A stretch of DNA of 11,134 bases from Chloroflexota bacterium (GTDB taxonomy: Bacteria > Chloroflexota > Limnocylindria > Limnocylindrales > CSP1-4). Both the position numbers and the translations under genes were made by a program. The notes beneath the pieces are model-generated. The model made no database searches. It was not told where the DNA came from and saw only the letters and a list, made by a program, of their open reading frames with translations. The DNA is taken from positions 1 through 11,134 of the forward strand of contig JAKAMV010000237.1 in the NCBI GenBank assembly GCA_021812735.1, in the 5' to 3' direction. Shown one piece after another: positions 1-6,673 of this stretch; the stretch's first letter is position 1, and the number at the start of each line of letters is the position of its first letter.

Positions 1-86
1 ACCTGGCGGAGGAGTCGCTGGCGCTCGTGCTGGGGGAGCAGGGCGACGCCGAGCAGGAGGAGGTGAAGCAGCTACCAGCCGCCTGA
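1..86 (+). CDS. C-terminal end of an unidentified protein (5' truncated)
   Basis: An open frame enters from the left edge (first full codon at position 3) and stops at TGA 84-86. It encodes 27 residues beginning LAEESLALVLGEQG and ending KQLPAA. Nearly every codon ends in G or C and the peptide is acidic and alanine/glutamate rich, which suits a real protein tail. It is too short to assign a family. It converges on the minus-strand gene to its right, whose frame stays open across this same stretch, so one of the two readings may be spurious at this end. I favour this reading for 1-86 because the opposite strand gives an odd Ser/Cys-rich peptide here. Confidence 0.4.
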   Translation, partial: LAEESLALVLGEQGDAEQEEVKQLPAA

Positions 87-448
87 CCAGACCGACGGGG
101 CGTTACACCACTTCCTCCGACTTGACTTCTTGCCGACCTGACCGCGGCCCGTTTCTCGCGCAGCTGTCGGGTAGTTGTCCTCAACTCCTCGCGCAGCGTA
201 ACTGTTTCAGCCAGCTGCTGAGTCGCCGCGGCTGCCTCGGCCATGGCCGCGTCACGCTCGCGTTCTGCCTGCGCGAGCCGCTCGCGCAGGGACTCCAGCT
301 CGCCCGACTCCAGCAGTCGCAAGCCATCGAGGATGGCCCGCCGCTTGGTCCCCTGCTTGAGCCCGAGGCGATCGAGGAGATCGGACTCCGACGGGGTGAA
401 CTCCACCAGGAAGCGGCGCTTGTACCGGTCGGGCGGGTACGCTTGCAT
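1..448 (-). CDS. Putative ribbon-helix-helix / coiled-coil DNA-binding protein (3' end off window or frameshifted)
   Basis: Reading leftward from ATG at 448-446, the frame stays open to the window edge. The first ~50 residues (MQAYPPDRYKRRFLVEFTPS, then ESDLLDRLGL, then GTKRRAILDGLRLLES) look like a ribbon-helix-helix fold: a short beta strand, a helix, a G-T-K turn and a second helix. Residues ~50-110 are a charged heptad-like coiled coil rich in Glu, Arg, Ala and Leu (LESLRERLAQAERERD and similar). No signal peptide or membrane segment is visible. The start lies 4 nt inside an AT-rich repeat with no Shine-Dalgarno sequence, so a leaderless message is possible. Past about position 130 the composition becomes Ser/Cys rich, while the neighbouring frame gives a natural ending, EVKSEEVV and a TAA at 105-103; a frameshift there is possible. 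A plasmid or transposon partition/regulatory role is conceivable but not shown. The fold call is from sequence pattern only. Confidence 0.5.
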   Translation of the reverse strand, partial: MQAYPPDRYKRRFLVEFTPSESDLLDRLGLKQGTKRRAILDGLRLLESGELESLRERLAQAERERDAAMAEAAAATQQLAETVTLREELRTTTRQLREKRAAVRSARSQVGGSGVTPRRSGQAAGSCFTSSCSASPCSPSTSASDSSAR

Positions 449-452
449 GCGC

Positions 453-470
453 GATATATAGCATATATAC
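453..470 (-). promoter_or_regulatory. AT-rich tandem repeat at the start of the ribbon-helix-helix-like gene
   Basis: In an otherwise G+C-rich region, 453-470 is almost pure A/T. On the minus strand it reads as two tandem copies of a TATATATGC/TATATATCG-like unit ending 4 nt before the ATG at 448. It could supply a -10 element for a leaderless transcript, an operator for the adjacent DNA-binding protein, or both; ribbon-helix-helix regulators commonly bind short tandem repeats near their own promoter. The rest of 471-652 up to the IS end holds no gene or site I can support. Confidence 0.35.
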
Positions 471-652
471 CCGATCCTGACGGCCCGGTTAGCGGACGGG
501 CGGGCACCGGTATAGCGGTGGGTGCGGGACGGACCACGAGCGGCAACCATCCGGGTGAGCGCGGCCGGACCGGCAGACGCTTCGTGCTGGAGAAACCGTG
601 GGGGTGGTTGTGAGCGCCATCCCGGCGCCACGCTGCGAAAGTCGCGACGCGC

Positions 653-676
653 TGGACCTACCCCGCTTTCGTGGAC
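653..676. repeat. Left terminal inverted repeat of the IS3-family element
   Basis: Starts TGGACCTACCCCG and ends TTTCGTGGAC. Compared with the reverse complement of 1897-1920, it matches at 20 of 24 positions, with mismatches at repeat positions 5, 6, 8 and 14. Confidence 0.85.
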
Positions 677-715
677 ACCTACCATCGCGGCAGGAACCGC
701 GGGAAGGAGTCCACG

Positions 716-1009
716 TTGGGGAGGAAGCACACCCACTACAGCAGCGAGTTCCGGGCCGAGGCGGTCCGCCTCTTCGAAACCTCGGGCCAGTCGATCCGGC
801 AGGTGGCGATGGATCTGGGCATCTCGGACGAGAGCCTCCGCCGCTGGATCGCCCTGGCCCGGGAGCGGCCGCCGGGGACGTCGCTCTCGACCGATGAGCG
901 AGCCGAGCTCGTCGAGCTGCGCCGGCGAGTGAAGGTCCTGGAGACCGAGCGCGAGATCCTGCGAAAAGCAGCCGCCTTCTTCGCTTCGGAGACCGAGCGG
1001 ACCCGGTGA
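716..1009 (+). CDS. IS3-family transposase OrfA (helix-turn-helix protein)
   Basis: OrfA binds the IS ends and, fused to OrfB by -1 frameshifting, forms the active transposase. The 97-residue product (LGRKHTHYSSEFRAEAVRLF...) has the classic IS3 OrfA helix-turn-helix (SIRQVAMDLGISDESLRRW) followed by a leucine-zipper-like coiled coil (ELVELRRRVKVLETEREILR). I chose TTG at 716 because AAGGAG (704-709) sits 6 nt upstream and the family usually starts at this point. An in-frame GTG at 671 lies inside the terminal repeat and is less likely. The motif AAAAG at 964-968 (read CGA AAA GCA) is the kind of slippery site used by IS3 elements; the -1 frame is open from there into orfB. The TGA stop overlaps the orfB GTG start as GTGA (1006-1009). 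Confidence 0.88.
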   Translation: MGRKHTHYSSEFRAEAVRLFETSGQSIRQVAMDLGISDESLRRWIALARERPPGTSLSTDERAELVELRRRVKVLETEREILRKAAAFFASETERTR

Positions 1010-1888
1010 CCCGGTTCCGCTTCGTCGAGCAGGAGAAGGCGAGGTATCCGGTGCGGATCCTCTGCGCGGCCCTCGGAGTCTCCCCGAGCGGCTACTACGC
1101 CTGGCGCTCACGCCGTCCCTCCGCGCGGGAACGCTCGGACGCGGAACTGGCCGATGCGATCCGACGCTCCCACGCCCGGAGCCGGGGGACGTACGGCGTA
1201 CCCCGCATCTGGGCCGACCTCGCCGACGCCGGCTTCCATGTCTCGCGCAAGCGGGTCGCCCGCCTCATGCGGGCCGACCATCTCGCGGGCGTCCATCGCC
1301 GCCGCTTCGTGCGCACGACGATCCGCGACGAGCACGCGGCGCCCTTCCCTGATCTCGTCAACCGCGACTTCAGCGCCGAGGGTCCCGACCGGCTCTGGGT
1401 CGCCGACATCGAGCGCCACGAGGCGCTCTGGCGTCTGCTACCTCGCCGCGCTGACCGACGCCTGGAGCCGCCGGGTCGTCGGCTGGAGCATGGCGAGCCA
1501 CATGCGCGCCGAGCTCGTCACGTCCGCCCTCGACATGGCCGTCGCCCGCCGTCGACCAGGCGAGGGGCTCGTCCACCACTCCGACCATGGGTCGCAGTAC
1601 ACGAGCCTCGCCTTCGGCCGGCGGCTGCGTGAGTCCGGGATCGCGGCCTCGATGGGATCGATCGGCGACTGCTTCGATAACGCCCTGGCCGAGAGCTTCT
1701 TCGCCACCCTCGAAACCGAGCTGATCGACCGCTCGGAGTGGACGAACATGGCCGAGGCGAAGGCCGCCGTCTTCGAGTACATCGAGGTCTTCTACAACCG
1801 GATCCGTCGCCACAGCAGCTTGGGAAACCTCAGTCCCGAACAGTTCGAGGAGCGCTATCGTTCAGCACTGGCCGTCGCGGCCGGTTGA
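1006..1888 (+). pseudogene. IS3-family transposase OrfB (DDE integrase), frameshifted
   Basis: OrfB supplies the DDE catalytic domain. Residues 1-134 in the GTG-1006 frame include the helix-turn-helix stretch SRGTYGVPRIWADL and end at the first catalytic Asp (LWVADI, codon 1405-1407). Right after this, at about 1411-1432, the reading frame moves by +1 (one base gained or two lost). The rest is read in the other frame: YLAALTDAWSRRVVGW, then HHSDHGSQYTS with the second Asp at 1583-1585, then DNALAESFFATLETE with the Glu at 1691-1693, then TGA at 1886-1888. The second Asp and the Glu are 35 residues apart, as in the IS3 family. Left in its own frame, the first part runs on to a stop at 1630-1632 with nonsense sequence. 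All three catalytic residues survive but not in one frame, so I call it a pseudogene. A sequencing error is the alternative. Confidence 0.85.
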
Positions 1889-1896
1889 GGCTGTCC

Positions 1897-1920
1897 GTCC
1901 ACGAAACCGGGGCAACTCCA
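1897..1920. repeat. Right terminal inverted repeat of the IS3-family element
   Basis: Begins GTCCACGAAACCGGGG and ends AACTCCA. It is the partner of the left repeat at 653-676. The gene-free 143 bp that follow (1921-2063) up to cas3 are less G+C-rich in their middle part, but I could not find a -35/-10 pair with acceptable spacing. Confidence 0.85.
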
Positions 1921-2063
1921 AGGCGGGTTGTGCCATAGAAGCTGTCACGGGGCGACGATACAAGAACCCACGATGCCAGGCAACAATTCTTCGACCTCCT
2001 GCTAAGCGCATGATGACTCCAGCGCAACTGCGTTCTCTTCCGGACGGGCGGGGGTGAGGAGCC

Positions 2064-4238
2064 GTGGAGCCAATCGCCCATACTCGGAACGCCGATGGGG
2101 CAAGGCAAGACCTCGTGTCGCACCTCCGCGGGGTGGCCGAGCTTGCACGCGGCTTCGGCAAGCCGCTGGCAGCGCCGGACGCCGCATGGCTTGTGGGTCT
2201 CGCCCACGACATCGGCAAGTGGGACCCCGAGTTTCAGGCGTACCTCGCGCGCTGCGAGCGGGAGCCCCGCTGGCGGGGCCACGGGCCGGATCACAAGGCC
2301 GCCGGCACGGACCTCGCCCTTCGCACCCTTGGCCTCGCATCAATGGCGGTGCAGGGGCACCATGGCGGCCTGGAGTCGCCGCCACGGGTACGGGCCTGGC
2401 TGGCGGAGGCACTGGCGCGGCCGGCAGTGGCGCAGGCGCAACGCGCGGCGGTGGCACGCATGCCCGAACTCGCACCAGACACGCCCCCACCGCTTCCCCC
2501 CCATGCCGGGGCCGATCCCATCGGGGCAGAACTCTTCGTCCGGTTGCTCTATTCCGCGCTGGTCGATGCCGACTTCCTGGACACCGAGCGGCACTTCGAC
2601 GCGGGCCGAGCCGAGCAGCGCGTCGCGGCGCTCGACCTGGGCGAGCTGTGGCGCAGGTTCGAGCGTCACCACGCCCGCTTCACGCCGGCGTCGCCGGGCG
2701 ACACGGTGGCGCGCGTGCGCGCCGAGGTGTACGCCGCGTGCCTGGCTGCGGCCGACGTCCCGCCCGGCACCTTTCGCCTGACGGTCCCGACCGGCGGTGG
2801 CAAGACGCTCTCCAGCCTCGCGTTCGCGCTGCGGCACGCGCTCCACAACGGCCAGCGGCGGATCGTCGTGGCGGTGCCCTTCCTGACCATTACGGAGCAG
2901 ACGGCCGACACCTACCGCGAGGCACTGGAGGTGCCGGCCGATGCCGGTCGCGTGGTCCTGGAGCATCACAGCGAGGCCCGGTGGAACCGCGACGACGAGC
3001 CCTTCGATGCGGCCACGACGTGGGGACGGCTGGCCTCGGAGAACTGGGACGCACCGATCATCGTGACCACCACCGTGCAGCTCTTCGAGAGCCTCTTCGC
3101 GCACAAACCCGCGCGGTGCCGGAAGCTCCACCGCCTGGCCGGCAGTGTCGTGATCCTGGATGAGGCGCAGGCCCTGCCGCCCCACCTCCTCGCGCCCATC
3201 CTCGACGTGCTTCGCGATCTCGTGGCGCACTACGGGGTCAGCGTGGTGCTCTGCACGGCCACCCAGCCGGCCTTCGAGACCATCGCTCCCTTCGCCTCGA
3301 TGGGGGGCAGCGAGATTGTTCCCGACCCGACCCGGCTCTTCCGGGCGCTGCGGCGCGTGCGCTACGACTGGCGCACCGACGTCCCGCTCTCCTGGGAGGG
3401 TGTGGCCGACGAGATGCGCGCGGCGCGCCAGGCGCTGGCCGTGGTGAACACGAAGCGCGACGCCATGGCGCTGCTCGACGCGCTCGACAGCCCTGACGCC
3501 CTGCACCTCTCCACCTCGCTGTGCGGTGCCCATCGGCGCGCGGTCATCGCGGAGATGCACACTCGCCTGCGGGCTGGACGCCCGTGCCTCGTCGTCTCGA
3601 CCCAGGTGGTGGAAGCCGGCGTCGATGTCGATTTCCCGTTCGTCCTTCGGGCACTCGGCCCGCTCGACGGGATCATCCAGGCGGCCGGCCGGTGCAACCG
3701 TGAAGGCACCCTCGCGGAGGGCCGCGTCCTCGTGTTCGAGCCGACGGACGGCGGTCTGCCCGGCGACTCCTATCGGACCGCGACGGGCCAGACGCGCGCG
3801 CTCCTGGGGAGCGGATCGCTGGACCCGGACGACCCGGGGACCACCACCGCGTACTTTCGCGCCCTGTACGCGCTCCTGGACACGGACCGGGCGCGCATTC
3901 AGTCGCTGCGCCAGAGCCTGGACTACCCGGAGGTCAGCCGCGCGTTCCGCATGATCGACGAGTCCGACAGCGTCGTGGTGCCCTACGGGGGACCGGACGA
4001 GCGGCGGCGGGTTGAGGCAATGACGGCACAGCTCGCGCGCACGGAGGGTGGGGGCAGGCTGCTGTTCCGGGCGCTGCAGCCGTACCTGGTCTCGCTCCGT
4101 CCGGCCCTCGCGGAGCGGTATAGCCGCGACGGACTCGCGTCCCTGATCACGCCCGGGCTCTGGCGCTGGCATGGCCGGTACGACGCGGTCCGGGGTCTCG
4201 TCCCCGACGGGGTCGCGCTCGACGAACTCGTGGTCTAG
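2064..4238 (+). CDS. cas3: Cas3 helicase-nuclease, subtype I-C
   Basis: Cas3 is recruited by target-bound Cascade, then unwinds and degrades the displaced DNA strand. The 724-residue protein has an N-terminal HD nuclease: H20 in LVSHLRG, the HD pair at 48-49 in LAHDIGKW, H77, HH at 99-100, and VDADFLDTE near 167-175. The superfamily 2 helicase follows: Walker A TGGGKT at 243-248, motif II DEAQ at 366-369 (Gln in place of the more usual His), motif III TAT at 398-400, motif V around VEAGVDVDFP at 516-525, and motif VI QAAGRCNREG at 539-548. The length is usual for I-C Cas3, with HD and helicase domains fused. The GTG start is set by AGGAG at 2057-2061, an unusually short 2 nt away; the next in-frame start (GTG 2115) would cut into the HD domain. 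It is the first gene of the cas operon. Confidence 0.96.
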   Translation: MEPIAHTRNADGARQDLVSHLRGVAELARGFGKPLAAPDAAWLVGLAHDIGKWDPEFQAYLARCEREPRWRGHGPDHKAAGTDLALRTLGLASMAVQGHHGGLESPPRVRAWLAEALARPAVAQAQRAAVARMPELAPDTPPPLPPHAGADPIGAELFVRLLYSALVDADFLDTERHFDAGRAEQRVAALDLGELWRRFERHHARFTPASPGDTVARVRAEVYAACLAAADVPPGTFRLTVPTGGGKTLSSLAFALRHALHNGQRRIVVAVPFLTITEQTADTYREALEVPADAGRVVLEHHSEARWNRDDEPFDAATTWGRLASENWDAPIIVTTTVQLFESLFAHKPARCRKLHRLAGSVVILDEAQALPPHLLAPILDVLRDLVAHYGVSVVLCTATQPAFETIAPFASMGGSEIVPDPTRLFRALRRVRYDWRTDVPLSWEGVADEMRAARQALAVVNTKRDAMALLDALDSPDALHLSTSLCGAHRRAVIAEMHTRLRAGRPCLVVSTQVVEAGVDVDFPFVLRALGPLDGIIQAAGRCNREGTLAEGRVLVFEPTDGGLPGDSYRTATGQTRALLGSGSLDPDDPGTTTAYFRALYALLDTDRARIQSLRQSLDYPEVSRAFRMIDESDSVVVPYGGPDERRRVEAMTAQLARTEGGGRLLFRALQPYLVSLRPALAERYSRDGLASLITPGLWRWHGRYDAVRGLVPDGVALDELVV

Positions 4239-4244
4239 CAGTGC

Positions 4245-4260
4245 CCCGCCACGCGGGCGG
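4245..4260 (+). other. Short G+C-rich inverted repeat between cas3 and cas5c
   Basis: CCCGC (4245-4249) and GCGGG (4253-4257) can pair over a 3-nt loop; an alternative pairing is CCGCC (4246-4250) with GGCGG (4256-4260). It sits in the only gap over 10 nt in the operon. There is no U-run after it, so it is not a standard terminator. It might modulate mRNA stability or be chance in such G+C-rich DNA. Confidence 0.2.
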
Positions 4261-4279
4261 AGCCAAGAGGAGGAGGACA

Positions 4280-4930
4280 ATGGCGACGTCGGGGTCACCG
4301 CCCTTGGCGGTCAAGCTGTGGGGCGACTACGCCTGCTTCACGCGGCCGGAGATGAAGGTCGAGCGGGTCAGCTACCCGGTCATGACCCCCTCCGCGGCGC
4401 GGGGCGTCCTGGAGGCGATCTTCTGGAAGCCGGAGATGCGCTGGCACGTGCGCGAGATCCGCGTCCTGCAGCCGATCCGGTACGCGGGCTTCCTGCGCAA
4501 CGAGGTGAACAGCCGGGCGAGCGAGCGGGTCGCGGCGGGGTGGCAGGCGCACGGCGGTGGCTACGACGCCGCGGCCGATCGGGCGCAACGCCACACCCTG
4601 GCACTCCGAGACGTCGCCTACGTGATCGTCGCGGACATCGAGCTGACCCCACGAGCGACCGAGGACGTGGCCAAGTACCGCGACCAGTTCCGCCGCCGGG
4701 TGGCGGCCGGGCGCTGCTTCGCGATGCCGTATCTCGGCTGCCGCGAGTTCAGCGCGAGTTTCGCGGAAACCGAGGGGACCGAGCGCCCCATCGCGGTGAG
4801 CGAGGACCTCGGCCGCATGCTGCTCGACATCGAGTACGACCCGGACGGATCTGGGCGCGGCACGCCCCGGTTCTTCGAGGCGCGCCTCGACCAGGGAGTC
4901 CTGCGCGTCCCGGAACCCGGGGGACGGTGA
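4280..4930 (+). CDS. cas5c: Cas5c (Cas5d), crRNA-processing endoribonuclease and Cascade subunit
   Basis: In subtype I-C, which lacks Cas6, Cas5c cuts each repeat of the pre-crRNA and then stays bound to the 5' handle in Cascade. The 216-residue product opens with the RAMP-type start LAVKLWGDYACFTRPEMKVE (9-28), followed by SYPVMTPSAARGVLEAIFWK (31-50), the conserved QRHTLALRDVAYVI (103-116) and GRCFAMPYLGCREFSA (144-159), all typical of this family. I start at ATG 4280 because the purine-rich GAGGAGGAGG (4267-4276) lies just upstream and the protein then begins like its relatives. An in-frame GTG at 4241 would add 13 basic residues and overlap the ribosome-binding site. It follows cas3 by 41 nt and ends 3 nt before cas8c. 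The exact catalytic residues cannot be assigned without alignment. Confidence 0.94.
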   Translation: MATSGSPPLAVKLWGDYACFTRPEMKVERVSYPVMTPSAARGVLEAIFWKPEMRWHVREIRVLQPIRYAGFLRNEVNSRASERVAAGWQAHGGGYDAAADRAQRHTLALRDVAYVIVADIELTPRATEDVAKYRDQFRRRVAAGRCFAMPYLGCREFSASFAETEGTERPIAVSEDLGRMLLDIEYDPDGSGRGTPRFFEARLDQGVLRVPEPGGR

Positions 4931-4933
4931 GCC

Positions 4934-6673
4934 ATGCTGCTGCAGCGACTCAGCGAGTACACAGTCCGCCCCGGGGCCGCGCAGCCGCTGCCGCGGTTGT
5001 ACGCGCGGCAGGCGATCCGCTACATCCTCGACCTGGACGGGGACGGGCGGCTGCTGGGTCCGCCCATCGACACCGCCGATGCGGCGTCGCCGGCCACCCG
5101 TCGGGGCACGCGCCGACCGGCGCCCCAGATCCAGCGCTCGTCCACCATCAAGCCCTTGCTCCTGGCGGACAACGCCGAATACACCTTCGGCCTGGGGCGG
5201 GAGGGCTCCCGCGCGGCTCGTGTCGCCGCCTGTCACGCCGCCTACATGGACCTTCTGCGCGCCTGTGAGACGGCCAGCGGCGAGCGCGCTGTGAGCGCGG
5301 TGCGGCGGTTCCTCGAAGGCGCCGCGTCGAGCGATCTCGCCCTCCCCGCCGATCTCGACCGGGGCGCCCTGCTCACGTTCCGTGTGGACGGCCGGTTTGT
5401 CATCGACCTTCCCGGGGTGCAGGCCTTCTGGGCCGCGCACCACGATCCGGCCGCACACGCGGCACCCGTGATGGAGTGCCTCGTATGCGGCCGGCGGCGG
5501 CCGGTCCTGGCACGGCTGGAGGGGAAGGTCAAGGGCGTGCCAGGCGGGCAGACCTCGGGGACGAGCCTCATCTCGGCGAACGCCGAGGCGTTCGAGTCCT
5601 ACGGGCAGCCCGCCTCCCTCGGGGCACCGACCTGTGCCGAGTGCGCCGAGCGGTTCACCCGCGCGATCAACGAACTGTTGGCCGATCCGGCGACGCGGGT
5701 CGTGCTGGGCGGCATGGCCTTCGTCGCGTGGACGCGCGAGGCCGTGCCGTTCTCGTTCACGACCTACCTCTCGCAGCCCACGCCGGAGCTGGTCACGGAT
5801 CTGCTGCGGTCCCTGCACCGCGGCGGTCCCGTGCCCCCGCTGGAGGAGGCCGCCTTCTACGGCCTCGTGCTCAGCGGCAGCGGTGGCCGCGCCGTCGTGC
5901 GGGACTGGATCGACACCACGGTCGGGCAGGCCAAGGCGAGCCTCGGCCGCTGGTTCGAGCGGCAGCGCATCGTCGGTCCCTCCGGCGAGGAGCACCGGCC
6001 GCTCGGCCTCTACGCGCTGGCCGCCGCCACCGTGCGGGAGCCGCGCAGGGACTTGAGCCCGGTCCTGCCGCGCGCGCTGCTGCACGCGGCGCTCACCGGC
6101 GGCCCGGTGCCCTGGGACGTGCTCAACGCGGCCGTCCGGCGCAACCGGACGGAGCAGACGGTGGATCGGTCGCGTGCGGCCCTCATCAAGCTCGTCCTGC
6201 TGAGTCAGGACCCCCACTCCGCGGAGGACGCCATGGTCCAACTCGACGTCGGTCATCCCAGTCCCGCCTACCACTGCGGGCGGCTGCTGGCGGTGCTCGA
6301 AGAGATCCAGCGCGCGGCGATGCCGGGCGTCAACGCGACCATCGTGGATCGCTTCTTCGGCACCGCCTCGACCGCCCCAGCCTCGGTGTTCGGGCGTCTG
6401 CTGCGGGGCGGACAGCCGCACCTCGCCAAGCTCGAACGCGATCGCCCCGGCACGTATGGCGCGCTCCAGCGCCGGCTCGAAGAGGTGCTGGCGCAGCTCG
6501 CTTCCTTCCCCCGCACGTTGACCCTGCAGGAGCAGGGCCTGTTCGCGCTCGGCTACTACCACCAGCGCGGCGCCGATCGCGCCGCGGCCCGGGCCGCCGC
6601 GGAGCGGCGGCGTGGCGCCGACGCGGTCTCCGCCGATCCCACCACCCCGGTGCATGAGGAGTCCTTGGCATGA
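4934..6673 (+). CDS. cas8c: Cas8c (Csd1), large subunit of type I-C Cascade
   Basis: Cas8c is the large Cascade subunit that recognises the PAM and starts target DNA opening. The 579-residue protein begins MLLQRLSEYTVRPGAAQPLP, close to the usual Csd1 opening. It has the conserved ISANAEAFESYG (213-224) and two CxxC pairs (C182/C185 in CLVCG, C234/C237 in CAEC) that probably bind zinc. The length is normal for the family. It starts 3 nt after the cas5c stop, and its TGA overlaps the cas7c start as ATGA (6670-6673), which suggests translational coupling. Its last 146 codons also encode the small subunit Cas11c from an internal start (listed separately). There is no frameshift or truncation. 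Confidence 0.95.
   Translation: MLLQRLSEYTVRPGAAQPLPRLYARQAIRYILDLDGDGRLLGPPIDTADAASPATRRGTRRPAPQIQRSSTIKPLLLADNAEYTFGLGREGSRAARVAACHAAYMDLLRACETASGERAVSAVRRFLEGAASSDLALPADLDRGALLTFRVDGRFVIDLPGVQAFWAAHHDPAAHAAPVMECLVCGRRRPVLARLEGKVKGVPGGQTSGTSLISANAEAFESYGQPASLGAPTCAECAERFTRAINELLADPATRVVLGGMAFVAWTREAVPFSFTTYLSQPTPELVTDLLRSLHRGGPVPPLEEAAFYGLVLSGSGGRAVVRDWIDTTVGQAKASLGRWFERQRIVGPSGEEHRPLGLYALAAATVREPRRDLSPVLPRALLHAALTGGPVPWDVLNAAVRRNRTEQTVDRSRAALIKLVLLSQDPHSAEDAMVQLDVGHPSPAYHCGRLLAVLEEIQRAAMPGVNATIVDRFFGTASTAPASVFGRLLRGGQPHLAKLERDRPGTYGALQRRLEEVLAQLASFPRTLTLQEQGLFALGYYHQRGADRAAARAAAERRRGADAVSADPTTPVHEESLA
6233..6673 (+). CDS. cas11c: Cas11c small subunit, internal translation start within cas8c
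   Basis: Type I-C Cascade needs a small subunit that, in studied systems, is translated from inside cas8c. Here ATG 6233-6235 is in the cas8c frame (Cas8c residue 434) and is preceded by GGAGG at 6223-6227 with a 5-nt spacer, better than the signals of several standalone genes in this operon. The 146-residue product opens MVQLDVGHPSPAYHCGRLLA, similar to the NPAY-GRL-AVLE region where known Cas11c proteins begin, and continues as an amphipathic alpha-helical protein with long Leu/Ala/Arg-rich helices, as expected for Cas11. It shares the cas8c stop. The site and frame are seen directly; expression is inferred from the family. Confidence 0.8.
   Translation: MVQLDVGHPSPAYHCGRLLAVLEEIQRAAMPGVNATIVDRFFGTASTAPASVFGRLLRGGQPHLAKLERDRPGTYGALQRRLEEVLAQLASFPRTLTLQEQGLFALGYYHQRGADRAAARAAAERRRGADAVSADPTTPVHEESLA

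Larger units (their letters stand above)
653..1920 (+). mobile_element. IS3-family insertion sequence, 1268 bp, defective orfB
   Basis: The element is bounded by 24-bp imperfect inverted repeats (653-676 and 1897-1920, 20 of 24 positions matching, both starting TGGA when read inward). It carries the usual two overlapping frames orfA and orfB of the IS3 family, and the length is normal for that family. It lies in the same orientation as the cas operon and ends 143 bp before cas3. The bases abutting the ends (GCGC on the left, AGGC on the right) show no 3-4 bp direct duplication, so the insertion is old, or its flanks were brought together by recombination with another copy. orfB has a frameshift, so this copy probably cannot move by itself. 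Confidence 0.9.

Noticed and set aside
122..613. A plus-strand open frame of 163 codons opposite the ribbon-helix-helix-like gene.
   Set aside because: The opposite strand gives a protein with a plausible fold and coiled coil, while this frame has no recognisable features and no ribosome-binding site.
1928..1962. TTGTGC and GATACA upstream of cas3 as a promoter.
   Set aside because: The spacing is 23 nt, too long for a standard promoter.
4241..4279. An upstream GTG start for cas5c at 4241.
   Set aside because: It would place the strong Shine-Dalgarno sequence inside the gene and add a basic tail not typical of Cas5c.
2340..4298. A 652-codon open frame on the minus strand opposite cas3.
   Set aside because: Same reason: a shadow of cas3 codon bias, with no domain.
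4295..6655. A 786-codon open frame on the minus strand opposite cas5c and cas8c.
   Set aside because: It is antisense to well-supported genes and comes from the scarcity of stop codons in G+C-rich DNA. Its Arg/Gly/His/Pro-rich translation has no recognisable domain.
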